Shown here in pieces: positions 26,912 through 35,675 of a stretch of 64,000 nt of DNA. The stretch's first letter is position 1, and every line of letters starts with the position of its first letter. This DNA is from Paraburkholderia domus (GTDB taxonomy: Bacteria > Pseudomonadota > Gammaproteobacteria > Burkholderiales > Burkholderiaceae), in assembly GCF_905220705.1 (NCBI RefSeq), contig NZ_CAJNAT010000006.1, positions 248,001-312,000 of the forward strand, in the 5' to 3' direction. The position numbers were made by a program, and so were the translations under genes. Under the pieces are notes generated by a model. The model searched no databases. It was not told where the DNA came from and worked only from the letters and a program-made list of their open reading frames with translations.

Positions 26912-27198
26912 TGGCGGTGGGTCTCCAGTTGTGCACGCATCTTGCGCGCCGAATGTCGGGGAAACCCTGGATTTTAACGGAACCGCGCCTCTGCACCATT
27001 TTGGGACGATGTGTTTACCGTCCGTTGGGAGGGCGGGAAATGCCGGGCGGGGGAGATTCGGGCGTGACGTTTGTCTGCGGATTCGCCGCGGGCAGCGGAG
27101 CCTTCGCCCGCAGCGCGCTCAATCTGGGTGGGGATCGCTTTCGTGCGATCGCCTCCGCGACGATCGGCCGCTATTCGGCGATCGCAGAAAAGATGGCT

Positions 27199-27855
27199 TT
27201 AACCGGCCATCGCCGGATTCAGATCGACGAGGCGGTTGCTCATCACATAAAAGGTCAGCTCGGCGTTATTGCGCAGCTTCATTTTTTCGAGCAGCCGGGT
27301 GCGGTAGACACTGACCGTCTTCACGGATAGCGATAACGCCAGGGCGATATCCGTCAGCCGCTTGCCGGACGCGAGCATGCATAGCGTCTGGTATTCGCGG
27401 TCCGAGAGCTTTTCGTGCGGCAATTGTTCGCCGTCGAACGAGACGTAATCCGCCAGCGCTTCGGCCATGGCCGGGCTGACGTATTTACGGCCCGCCGCGA
27501 CCTGCTGGATCGCGCCTATCATCTGCGCGGCGTCGACGGTTTTCGACAGGTAGCCGGCGGCGCCTGCCTTGAGCGCGCGGACGGCGTATTGGTCTTCGCG
27601 GTACATCGAGAACATCAGTACAGCCACGCGCGGCGCTTTGCGCTTCAGACGCTTGAGCACTTCGACGCCATTCATGTCGGGCAGCGAAATGTCGAGCAAC
27701 ACCACGTCATAGCTGTGCAGGGCGACGGCCTCGAGCGCTTCGGCGCCGCTTTGCGCTTCGGTGACTTCGCGCGCCACGCCGCGGTCGAGCAGCAACTGGC
27801 GGACGCCTTGGCGAACCACCGCGTGGTCGTCGGCGAGCAGGATGCGCAGGCTCAC
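27199..27855 (-). CDS. NarL/FixJ-type response regulator
   Basis: A 218-residue response regulator. The receiver domain has the acidic pocket LADDH (D9, D10), the phospho-acceptor D55 in VVLLDISLPDMNG and the Lys in YLSKTV. The C-terminal LuxR helix-turn-helix spans about residues 150-210 (LSDREYQTLCMLASGKRLTDIALALSLSVKTVSVYR). The GTG start at 27855 overlaps the histidine kinase stop by 4 bases, giving translational coupling to its partner. Its targets are unknown; the divergent amino-acid permease region upstream offers no obvious link. Confidence 0.9.
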   Translation of the reverse strand: MSLRILLADDHAVVRQGVRQLLLDRGVAREVTEAQSGAEALEAVALHSYDVVLLDISLPDMNGVEVLKRLKRKAPRVAVLMFSMYREDQYAVRALKAGAAGYLSKTVDAAQMIGAIQQVAAGRKYVSPAMAEALADYVSFDGEQLPHEKLSDREYQTLCMLASGKRLTDIALALSLSVKTVSVYRTRLLEKMKLRNNAELTFYVMSNRLVDLNPAMAG

Positions 27856-28688
27856 GATTGCAGCGCGCGACGTTTGGCGCCCAGTGCGCTCGCCAGCATC
27901 GCATCCCACGCAAAGCGTGCACGCACGAGCGTGCCGCGCGACTCCTTGCTGCCCTCGCCGCGGCATGAACCGACCCGCCGTGCGCTGACGTGCAGCGTGC
28001 CGCCGAAGGCGGCGCAGCGCGCCTGCATGCCGCTCAGGCCGAAATGGCCACGACGGCTGCGGGCGTTGCGCGCCATACCGATGCCGTCGTCGCTGACGAT
28101 CAGGGTCAGGTGACGGCGGCCGGTTTCGATCCGCACGTCGGCGGATTCGGCGCGCGCGTGCTTGGCAATATTGTTCAGCGCTTCCTGGGCAACCCGGAAC
28201 ACGGCTAGCGCCGCGTCGGCGGGCAGGCGGGTGAGCCGCGCGTCGGCGGCGCAGACAAAACTCGTGCGCAGGTTCGTGCGCGCGGCGAAGTCGCTGGTCC
28301 AATGCCCCAGCGCGCCGACGATGCCCGCCTCAAGCGATGGCGCATGCAGTTCCGCGACGGCCTGGCGGCTTGCAGCGCACACGGCGTCGAGCGAGCGATT
28401 CGCGACGGCGAGCGCGGCGGCGCAATGCGGCGGCGCATCGGCGGGCAGCCAGGTTTCGACACCGGCAAGGGCGAAACGCGTCGCGGTGAGCTCGGCGCCG
28501 ACGCCGTCGTGCAGCTCGCGCGCCACATGCCGGCAGGCAGCTTCCCGCGCCTGCACGAGTTCAGCCGACAGTTCACGCACGCGAGCGCGCAGTTGCGCGA
28601 GTTCGCGCTCGGCGGCGGATTGCGGCGCGGCGTGTGCAAGTGAGGGCGGAGTGTGGGTGCCAAACGGGACGACAATCGACGTATCCAT
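27852..28688 (-). CDS. Soluble HisKA_3-type sensor histidine kinase
   Basis: A 278-residue kinase of the NarX/DegS type. The phospho-acceptor is H60 in HVARELHDGVGAEL, preceded by a short coiled coil (about residues 25-50). The ATP-binding domain shows AQEALNNIAKHA (N box), SDDGIGM (G1) and GHFGLSGMQAR (G2). Unusually there is no membrane segment and only ~50 residues before the dimerisation helix, so there is no recognisable sensor domain; the signal must be cytoplasmic or come from a partner. It is co-translated with the response regulator. Confidence 0.88.
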   Translation of the reverse strand: MDTSIVVPFGTHTPPSLAHAAPQSAAERELAQLRARVRELSAELVQAREAACRHVARELHDGVGAELTATRFALAGVETWLPADAPPHCAAALAVANRSLDAVCAASRQAVAELHAPSLEAGIVGALGHWTSDFAARTNLRTSFVCAADARLTRLPADAALAVFRVAQEALNNIAKHARAESADVRIETGRRHLTLIVSDDGIGMARNARSRRGHFGLSGMQARCAAFGGTLHVSARRVGSCRGEGSKESRGTLVRARFAWDAMLASALGAKRRALQS

Positions 28689-29052
28689 GAGTTTCCCTCT
28701 CAGGAAGCAGTGTGGACAGCGAAGCGGGTGCGCATCGGCGGCGCGAAGACAAAAGAACGCATGCGAGTCTCTGGCCTCCAGTGGTGTCCTTTACGCGTGG
28801 TGCGCGACAGACAAATTGCTACGGTACGACGTAACGAAATTTACATTCTGTAACATGCCGGCCGTGCCACGGTGGGCATGTAAACCGACCGATCGTGCGC
28901 CGCGATGATATCTTAAAAAAAGAAAAAATGCAGGCATACCAAGGGTTAGCGCGTACATTTCACGCAATGGTTGATGTTGTGCAATGCTGGGTTTGTAGGA
29001 AGAATGCTGACGCTAAATGTCAGGACGATGGCGCCGATTTGTAACTGAGCAA
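28689..29052. other. Intergenic region upstream of the two-component genes
   Basis: No gene is recognised. An inverted repeat ACATGCC/GGCATGT is seen around 28853-28881 next to TTACATTCTGTAAC, which is itself partly palindromic. These could be regulator sites for the leftward kinase operon. The remainder is AT-richer than its surroundings (about 28900-28990), without features I can name. Confidence 0.3.
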
Positions 29053-29078
29053 CAAAAAAGGAGCCCGAAGGCTCCTTT
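29053..29078 (-). terminator. Intrinsic terminator of the ferredoxin-NADP reductase gene
   Basis: A stem of AGGAGCC (29059-29065) and GGCTCCT (29070-29076) with a CGAA-type loop is followed on the minus strand by a run of six T. It lies 42 bases after the stop of the reductase gene. Confidence 0.9.
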
Positions 29079-29120
29079 CTGCTGAGTAAGCGGCGCTAGC
29101 CGCTCAATCTGGGCGTCCGT

Positions 29121-29891
29121 TTAACCCACGAACGCCTTTTCGACCACGTAGTGACCCGGCGCGTTGTTGCTGCCTTCCTGGAAGCCCAGGTCGTCGAGCA
29201 GTTTGCGCGTGTCGCGCAGCATGTGCGGGCTGCCGCACAGCATCACACGGTCATTTTCGAGCGAGAAGCCCGGCACGCCGAGGTCGGCGAACAGCTTGTC
29301 GGTTTCGATCAGTTCGGTGATGCGGCCGCGGTTCTGGAACGGTTCGCGCGTCACCGTCGGGTAGTACAACAGCTTTTCCTGCACTAGTTCGCCGAGATGC
29401 TCATGTGCCGGCAGGTGATCCGTGATGTATTCCTTGTACGCCAGTTCGTCGACGAAACGGCAGGTATGCGTCAGGACCACGCGCTCGTAGCGGTCGTAAA
29501 TGTCCGGATCTTTGATGATCGACATGAACGGCGCGAGACCCGTGCCGGTGGACAGCAGCCACAGCGTCTTGCCCGGCAGCAGGTTGTCGGCCATCAGTGT
29601 GCCGACCGGCTTCTTGCCGATCAGGACTTCGTCGCCGACCTTCAAATGCTGCAAACGCGACGTGAGCGGGCCGTCCTGCACCTTGATGCTCAGGAATTCG
29701 AGGTGCTCTTCGTAGTTCGCGCTCGCGAGGCTATAGGCGCGGATCAGCGGCTTGCCGTCGACTTCGAGGCCCACCATCGTGAATTGACCGTTTTCGAAAC
29801 GGAACGACGGATCGCGCGTGCAGGTGAAGCTGAAAAGCGTATCGGTCCAGTGATGGACGCTCAGGACGGTTTGTGAATTCAGGTTGCTCAT
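29121..29891 (-). CDS. fpr: Ferredoxin/flavodoxin-NADP reductase
   Basis: A 256-residue FAD enzyme moving electrons between NADPH and ferredoxin or flavodoxin; in proteobacteria it supports Fe-S assembly and oxidative-stress defence. FAD binding is seen in IRAYSLASANYEEHLEF (RxYSLAS near residue 50) and the NADP fold in LLSTGTGLAPFMSII (near 113). CGSPHMLRDTRKLLDDLGF near residue 220 and the C-terminal VEKAFVG are typical of bacterial Fpr. The ATG at 29891 follows AAGAAG; a longer upstream frame is not family-like. It is monocistronic. Confidence 0.93.
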   Translation of the reverse strand: MSNLNSQTVLSVHHWTDTLFSFTCTRDPSFRFENGQFTMVGLEVDGKPLIRAYSLASANYEEHLEFLSIKVQDGPLTSRLQHLKVGDEVLIGKKPVGTLMADNLLPGKTLWLLSTGTGLAPFMSIIKDPDIYDRYERVVLTHTCRFVDELAYKEYITDHLPAHEHLGELVQEKLLYYPTVTREPFQNRGRITELIETDKLFADLGVPGFSLENDRVMLCGSPHMLRDTRKLLDDLGFQEGSNNAPGHYVVEKAFVG

Positions 29892-30565
29892 GGCTTCTTG
29901 GATAGTGCGAAAACAAAGGCGGCCAGTCGTTTGAGCCGGCCGGCACGGCAAGGGCGATGCTGCGCTAACCCGAGCTCGGGAATCACGCGCAATCCGCTAT
30001 TTTACCGCGCCCGCTGCCAGAGGGCTGCGACGCGGAGGTTGAGCGTGGTGAAGCGGGTTACCGGACCTGGAAGCGTCGGCGCCGGTTAGGGATACGATCG
30101 GCGCCGTGAAGTACGTTGGCGTGGTTGCGACCGCGCTTCAGCAAGGGTACGGCGATGGGCGAAAACCGCGCAGGGCGGTTGCCATCGGTTGTCCGGCATG
30201 CGCCGGATAGGCGCGGCACACGGGCAACATTTTCAAGATCATACCGAAACCCGCCGTGCGCCGCAGCATTGACCCTGCTGATAAAACTGGCAAAAGCAGC
30301 GGGAATGGGTACGAAAGGTCGGGAAATCGGGCCGCCGAGGCGCGATGCGCAGAGTGGGCGGGTTCACTATTGCGTATGCCGTCTCACCGTGCATTGTTGG
30401 TACACAAAGGTGACGTGGCGATCGATAAAATAGCCTGAAATCGTTGCGGGACAGGACTCATGGTGTTTTGTGCCTTGATTACGCCAGTGCGCGAAGACCA
30501 GGTGGCAGTCGCTTTAACCGCCGCCCCTCATTGCTGTATAAGACTCGCCGCACTTCCTGCTTTGA
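29892..30565. other. Long intergenic region without a recognised gene
   Basis: About 674 bases lie between the start of fpr and the 3' end of the sugar permease gene. Short frames (for example at 30116-30433) lack convincing codon use or start sites and resemble no family I know. I see no tRNA, no clear terminator for the ABC operon and no repeat. It may hold the fpr promoter and remnants of lost sequence. Confidence 0.4.
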
Positions 30566-31525
30566 TTACGCCGGGGCCGCCACACGCTTCTTGCCACGCT
30601 GCTTCAACACTCTCGCCTGCAACACGATCACAAGCAGCAGAAACACCCCGCGAATCACCGACTGCCAGTACGCCGAGAGGCTAATGAACCCCAGTCCGTT
30701 TTCGAAATTCAGCAGATTGAACACCAGTCCGAGCAGCAGCACGCCGGCAATCGTCATCGCGATCGAGCCTTCGCCGCCGGTCAGCAGGGTGCCGCCCAGC
30801 ACCACCGCCGAGATCGCGAACAGCTCCCAGCCGACGCCTTCGTTCGGTTGACCCGCGCCGAACTGCGCGGCCAGGATCACGCCCGCCATGCCGGCGAGCA
30901 GGCCGCTTACCGCGTAAGCCATCACCAGTGTCCGGTCGACGTTCAGGCCCATCAGCCGCGCTGCTTCCTCGCTGCCGCCGATGGCCAGCGAATGCCGTCC
31001 GAAGCGCGTGCTGCGCAGCGCTAGCCAGCCGGCTACCGCAGCGACTACCGCGACGATTCCTGGGATCGGCAGGCCGAACAGATCGCCTTGACCGAAGTTG
31101 CCGAAGTTCGAGTCGGCGGCAATCGACACAGCGTCGTTCTTGCCGAGCAGCAGCGCGACGCCGTGCGCGCCGAGGCTGGTCGCGAGCGTCACGATGAAGG
31201 GCAGGATTTTCAGCCGCGTGATGATCAGGCCGTTGAGCGCGCCGACGGCCATGCCCGCCGCGCAGCCGGCCACGACTGCGACCCAGCCGCCGTAAGCGCT
31301 GGTCAATGCGGCGACGACGCTTGCCAACGCAGCCACCGTGCCGACCGACAAGTCGATTCCGCCCGTGATGATCACGAAGGCCATGCCGATCGAGATCAGC
31401 GCGAACATCGAGTTATAGCGCCAGAACGAGGTGATGTTGTAGGCCGAGCCGAAATGGTCGTAGCGCACGAGGCCGAGCACGATCAGCGCGACGAGAGCAA
31501 GGAGGATAGGAAGGTTCTTTTTCAT
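30566..31525 (-). CDS. yjfF: Sugar ABC transporter permease (YjfF-like)
   Basis: A 319-residue inner-membrane permease of the RbsC/AraH type and last gene of the importer operon. It starts MKKNLPILLALVALIVLG at 31525; the frame reads far upstream through the previous gene but has no start there that fits. The signature FVIITGGIDLSVGTVAALASV (near residue 45) and the EAA-like segment GSEEAARLMGLNV are present. By gene order (ytfQ, ytfR, ytfT, yjfF) it is the second permease of a galactofuranose-type transporter. It follows ytfT by 29 bases. Confidence 0.87.
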   Translation of the reverse strand: MKKNLPILLALVALIVLGLVRYDHFGSAYNITSFWRYNSMFALISIGMAFVIITGGIDLSVGTVAALASVVAALTSAYGGWVAVVAGCAAGMAVGALNGLIITRLKILPFIVTLATSLGAHGVALLLGKNDAVSIAADSNFGNFGQGDLFGLPIPGIVAVVAAVAGWLALRSTRFGRHSLAIGGSEEAARLMGLNVDRTLVMAYAVSGLLAGMAGVILAAQFGAGQPNEGVGWELFAISAVVLGGTLLTGGEGSIAMTIAGVLLLGLVFNLLNFENGLGFISLSAYWQSVIRGVFLLLVIVLQARVLKQRGKKRVAAPA

Positions 31526-31554
31526 CGCATCGAGTCCGAAGTATCCCTGAGGCG

Positions 31555-32598
31555 CTAGCGCGAGCGCCGCTGCACATAAACCGCCGCGACGATGATGCCG
31601 GCCTTCACCACCAACGCCGCCGCGTCGGGAATGCCGTGCGCGAGCAGCGTATAACGCAGCAACTGGATGATCAGCGCGCCGATCAGCGTGCCGCCGATAT
31701 ATGCCTTGCCGCCCGTGAGGGCCGTGCCGCCGACCGCCACCGCAGCGATCGCATCGAGTTCGACGCCGAGCCCCACCACGTTTGCATCCGACGACGAATT
31801 CACCGAGATCGAGATCAGGCCTGCCAGTCCCGCGAGCGCGGCGCACAGCGTGTAAGCGATCAGCTTCACGGCGGCCGTGGGCACACCGCACAGATAGGCG
31901 GCCTTTTCGTTGCCGCCGGTGATCAGCAGATACTGGCCGAACAGGGTCTTGCGCACGACCCACGCGAACACGGCGACCAGCGCAAGCATCAGCAGCACCT
32001 GAAACGGCACACCGGCGACCTTGCCCAGTGCAATCCACTGGAACGCGGGGGTGTTGAACGCCTGCAGGCTGCCGTCAGTGACCACCTGGGCGATGCCGCG
32101 CCCGGCGATGAACAGTACCAGCGTCGCGACAATTGGCTGGACGGATAGCCTCGTCACCAGCAAGCCGTTGAAGACGCCGCACGCGGCGGCGGCCAGCACT
32201 GGCAGCACGAACGCGAGCGCAATGCCGCCGGGCCCCGAAATGTTCAGGAACAGCATGGGCGCGAGCGCGCCCGAGATCGCCATTGACGCGCCGACCGACA
32301 GATCGATGCCGCCCGTCGCCACCACCAGCGTCATGCCGATGCCGACTATCACGATCGTCACCACCTGCGTCATGTTGACGTTGAAGGTTTGCAGCGACCA
32401 GAAGTGGGGGGTGAAGATCAGGTTGAAGAGCACCATCGCGAGCAACACGATCACTTCGCGTTGCATGGCCAGGTGCCGCCATTTCTTCACTGCCGATGCG
32501 GCCGTGGCGCGCGGCGCGGTTGCGTCCGGCCTCTGCGGCGCGGTTTGGGGTTGCGGCGGTTCGGTGTGCAACGACTCAGTGTGCAACTTAAGCGCCAT
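31555..32598 (-). CDS. ytfT: Sugar ABC transporter permease (YtfT-like)
   Basis: A 347-residue permease with a ~45-residue hydrophilic N-terminal tail rich in Pro, Thr and Ala, then about 9-10 helices. The motif TLVVATGGIDLSVGASMAIS and the conserved ALTGGKAYIGGTLIGALI place it with the carbohydrate uptake family 2 permeases. Its start overlaps the end of the ATPase gene by 11 bases, so they are coupled. It is expected to pair with the YjfF-like protein in the membrane. Confidence 0.87.
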   Translation of the reverse strand: MALKLHTESLHTEPPQPQTAPQRPDATAPRATAASAVKKWRHLAMQREVIVLLAMVLFNLIFTPHFWSLQTFNVNMTQVVTIVIVGIGMTLVVATGGIDLSVGASMAISGALAPMLFLNISGPGGIALAFVLPVLAAAACGVFNGLLVTRLSVQPIVATLVLFIAGRGIAQVVTDGSLQAFNTPAFQWIALGKVAGVPFQVLLMLALVAVFAWVVRKTLFGQYLLITGGNEKAAYLCGVPTAAVKLIAYTLCAALAGLAGLISISVNSSSDANVVGLGVELDAIAAVAVGGTALTGGKAYIGGTLIGALIIQLLRYTLLAHGIPDAAALVVKAGIIVAAVYVQRRSR

Positions 32599-34213
32599 GA
32601 CGGTCGCCCTCCAACGCGTCTTCGATATGTGCGGTCTGGGCGGCTTCGGCCAGTTGCGACTGGCCTTCGCTGCCGTAGGCGATGGCGTCCATTATCGCTG
32701 TCTCGCTCATGTCCGCGCCGTTCAGTTCGGCGACCGTGCGGCCGTCGCGGATCACCACCGCGCGGTCGGCCACCGCCGTCAGTTCCTCGAGTTCGGATGC
32801 GGACAGCAGCACTGCGAGGCCTGCATCGCGCAGTTCGCGCACGATCTTCGCCACGTCGGCTTTGGCGCCGACGTCGATGCCGCGCGTCGGTTCGTCGAGC
32901 AGCAGCAGAGACGGCTCGGCGGCGAGCCAGCGCGCGAGCAGGACCTTCTGCTGATTGCCGCCCGAGAGTTCGCGAATCGGCTGGTCGGCCGAACGCAGCT
33001 TGATACCGAGCGACGCAATGAAACGGTCGACAATTGCCTGCTGTTTCTTCACATCGACCACGCCGTTCTTCGCCAGCGTGCGCAGGCAGACGAGCGTGAG
33101 GTTGTCGCGCACCGAGAGTTCGGGGACGATGCCTTCGGCTTTTCGGTCCTCGGTGAGGTAAGCGAGGCCGCGCGCGATGGCGTCCTGCGGCGACTTCAAT
33201 GCCACCGCCTCTCCGCCAATCGTCAATGACCCTTGTTCGAGAGGATCGGCGCCGAACATCAGGCGCATGGTCTCGGTCCGGCCCGAACCGAGCAGGCCCG
33301 CGAGACCCACGGCTTCGCCCGCATGCACGTCGAGCGACACGTCGCTCACCCTCGGATGGGTGCCCAGATGCGTCGCGACGATGGCCTGCTTGCCGCGCCG
33401 AGCGAGGTTCGCCTCACGCGCCGCGGCGTCTTCCTGCACGACGGCGGCAAGCGTGCGGCCGAGCATCGTCGTGACGAGTTGAAGTTTGTCCATCTCCCCC
33501 ATCGTGCTTTGCGCGACCGTCTGGCCGTCGCGCATCACGGTAACGCGGTCGCACAGCGCATACAGTTCGTCGAGCCGGTGCGAGACGAAGATCACCGCGC
33601 GGCCGTCGTCGCGCAGTTTGCGCACCACGGTGAAGAGCAATTCCACTTCGCGTTCATCGAGCGACGAGGTGGACTCGTCCATGATGACCATCTTCGTGTC
33701 CGACGAGACGGCGCGCGCGAGCGCCACCATCTGCTGGATCGCGGTCGAATAGCGGCTGACCGGCTTCTTCACATCGATCTGCAAACCGAACGATTCGAGC
33801 AGGGCGGCGGCGCGTTGCTGCACCGCGCGCCAGTCGATCAGGCCGAAGCGGCGTGGCTCGCGGCCGAGGAAAATGTTCTCCGCCACCGAGCGGAACGGCA
33901 CCAGGTTGATCTCCTGATAGATCGTGCTGATGCCGGCTTCACGCGCCTGCTTCGGCGTGCGGAAATCGACTTCGCGGCCTTCGAATCGCACGCTGCCCGA
34001 GCCGCGCCGATACGCGCCGGTCAGGATCTTGATCATGGTCGATTTGCCGGCGCCGTTCTGGCCGATCAGCGCGTGCACTTCGCCGGCTGCCACGCTCAGG
34101 TTGGCGCTGCGCAACGCGGGTACGCCGCCGAAGCTGATGCCGATGTCCTGCATCTCGAGCAGCGGCGGACGGGTAAGGGGAGAGTGTGGCGTCTCTTTGC
34201 CGGATTCCGTCAC
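32588..34213 (-). CDS. ytfR: Sugar ABC transporter ATP-binding protein (YtfR-like, two ATPase domains)
   Basis: A 541-residue double-domain ATPase of the RbsA/AraG type. The GTG start at 34213 follows a perfect AGGAGG at six-base spacing; the frame extends upstream without such a site. Domain 1 has Walker A GQNGAGKST and Walker B VIMDEST. Domain 2 (from about residue 270) has a degenerate Walker A (GLLGSGRTE), signature ELSGGNQQKVLLARWL and Walker B LLLDEPTRGID. Domain 1 has a weakened signature (RYSTAIQQMVALARA). It lies 311 bases after ytfQ. Confidence 0.9.
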   Translation of the reverse strand: MTESGKETPHSPLTRPPLLEMQDIGISFGGVPALRSANLSVAAGEVHALIGQNGAGKSTMIKILTGAYRRGSGSVRFEGREVDFRTPKQAREAGISTIYQEINLVPFRSVAENIFLGREPRRFGLIDWRAVQQRAAALLESFGLQIDVKKPVSRYSTAIQQMVALARAVSSDTKMVIMDESTSSLDEREVELLFTVVRKLRDDGRAVIFVSHRLDELYALCDRVTVMRDGQTVAQSTMGEMDKLQLVTTMLGRTLAAVVQEDAAAREANLARRGKQAIVATHLGTHPRVSDVSLDVHAGEAVGLAGLLGSGRTETMRLMFGADPLEQGSLTIGGEAVALKSPQDAIARGLAYLTEDRKAEGIVPELSVRDNLTLVCLRTLAKNGVVDVKKQQAIVDRFIASLGIKLRSADQPIRELSGGNQQKVLLARWLAAEPSLLLLDEPTRGIDVGAKADVAKIVRELRDAGLAVLLSASELEELTAVADRAVVIRDGRTVAELNGADMSETAIMDAIAYGSEGQSQLAEAAQTAHIEDALEGDRHGA

Positions 34214-34524
34214 GGGTGTCCTCCTGATGCGTGTGCTGCATGCGTTGCACGTCCGAGCCGCTGTGGCCATTCGTTCGGGCTCTGTTCAGGCAGTGTCGCC
34301 GAACCATGTTACGCCGCATAAAAGCGAAGCGACGGCCCGTGCTGCCACGAACGCGTCGCTCCGAACCCTTCCCGTCACCTGCCCCCCGAGGAGAGTGATT
34401 CGGGGCGGGGACGTCCTGCGGGCACTGCCCCCAAAGAGGCTTTCTTCGAGGAATGGCGCGTGGACACTCCGCTAAAGCACTGCCCTCAAGCTACAAAAAC
34501 CGCACGCTCGGCTGCAGCTGTCGA
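34214..34524. other. ytfQ-ytfR intergenic region with 3' hairpin
   Basis: These 311 bases within the operon contain no gene. A hairpin CCCCGA (34384-34389) with TCGGGG (34400-34405) lies on the ytfQ 3' side, without a T-run. Such structures often stabilise the binding-protein message relative to the downstream transporter genes. A separate promoter for ytfR is possible but not evident. Confidence 0.35.
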
Positions 34525-35544
34525 TCAATAGCCGTACTGCATGCTCTGCTGCACGTTGCTCTTGTCGTAGAAGCGGTCGGACACCTTGACCCACGTCGGG
34601 ATCTTTTCGCCCTTGGCGTAGCGCTGGGCGACGTCGCAGGCGAGCGGGCCGAAGAACGGGCTCGACTGCACGCTCGCGCCGAGTTCGCCGGCGGCGATCG
34701 CGTCCATGCCGCCCTTGGTGCCGTCGATCGTGACGATCTGGATGTCTTTGCCCGGTTGCTTGCCGGCCGCCTTGATCGCGGCGATCGCGCCAAGCGCCAT
34801 CTCGTCGTTATGCGCGTAGACGGCGGTCACGTCCGGATGCGCCTGCAACAACGTTTCCATCACCTGACGGCCCTTGTCGCGCGCGAAGTCGCCGCTTTGC
34901 GACGCAATGATCGTCATGCCCGGATTCTTCGCGATGATTTCGTCGAAGCCCTTCTTGCGATCGTTCGCCGCGGATGCACCGGTGGTGCCCTCGAGTTCGA
35001 TGATCTTCGCCTTGCCGCCGGTCGCCTTGACCAGCCAGTCAGCGGCACGATGGCCCTGATCGATGAAGTCGGAGCCGATGAAGGTGATGTAGTCGCGACC
35101 CGCCTTGGCCACCGACTGATCGACGTCGCGGTCGACCAGGATCACCGGAATGCCGGCCTTTTTAGCTTGCAGCACGACCGGCGCAAGCGGTTTTTCTTCG
35201 CGTGGCGGGAACACCAGCAGATCGACGTGCTGCGCGATCATGCTTTGAATGTCCGAGACCTGTTTGGAGTTGGAGCCGTTGGCGTCGGTCATCACGATCT
35301 GCCAGCCGCACTTTGCGGCGACGTCCTTGAAGCTTTTGGTTTCCGCGAGACGCCACGGATTGTTGCTTTCAGTCTGCGCGAAGCCGACTTTCATCGGCGT
35401 CTTGTTGACTAGCTTCGGCAGCGCGTCGTCGGCGTGCGCCGTGGCGACGCCGAAACCGATTGCCAGAGCCAGCAGCGAACCTGCCAGCGGACGAATCTGT
35501 TGCTTGCGCGCGTGCTTGCGCGACTGCGTGTTGAGCGACGCCAT
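34525..35544 (-). CDS. ytfQ: Periplasmic sugar-binding protein (YtfQ-like, galactofuranose type)
   Basis: A 339-residue periplasmic binding protein with a signal peptide (about residues 1-38, cut after ATAHA). It resembles E. coli YtfQ, which binds galactofuranose. Family-typical stretches are MKVGFAQTESNNPWRLAETKS, VFPPREEKPLAPVV, ELEGTTGASAANDR and VYAHNDEMALGAI. It is the first gene of the importer operon and sits just after its LacI-type regulator gene. The sugar is inferred from family and the neighbouring epimerase; galactose or arabinose cannot be excluded. Confidence 0.9.
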   Translation of the reverse strand: MASLNTQSRKHARKQQIRPLAGSLLALAIGFGVATAHADDALPKLVNKTPMKVGFAQTESNNPWRLAETKSFKDVAAKCGWQIVMTDANGSNSKQVSDIQSMIAQHVDLLVFPPREEKPLAPVVLQAKKAGIPVILVDRDVDQSVAKAGRDYITFIGSDFIDQGHRAADWLVKATGGKAKIIELEGTTGASAANDRKKGFDEIIAKNPGMTIIASQSGDFARDKGRQVMETLLQAHPDVTAVYAHNDEMALGAIAAIKAAGKQPGKDIQIVTIDGTKGGMDAIAAGELGASVQSSPFFGPLACDVAQRYAKGEKIPTWVKVSDRFYDKSNVQQSMQYGY

Positions 35545-35614
35545 TGTCTTCCTCCAGTACCTGGTGAGGTGTATTTGCTTTTTAGTGTTTCTCCTGCCGG
35601 CCGAGCGCTTTCAC

Positions 35615-35675
35615 CCTGACCGGACGTGCCGATTATTTCACCGAGAATTATTATCGGTCAATCACTAATAATATT
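35615..35675 (-). promoter_or_regulatory. Predicted promoter and operator of the ytfQRT-yjfF operon
   Basis: On the minus strand TTGACC (a good -35) is followed 18 bases later by AATAAT as -10, reading toward ytfQ. Abutting the -35 on its upstream side is the box ACTAATAATATT (35664-35675 on the plus strand), which overlaps the 3' end of the LacI-type gene. The same box lies upstream of the regulator gene and of the epimerase gene, so it is the best candidate operator. Confidence 0.5.

Noticed and set aside
30116..30433. A 105-codon frame in the fpr-yjfF gap
   Set aside because: There is no ribosome site, composition is not family-like, and codon use is unlike its neighbours.
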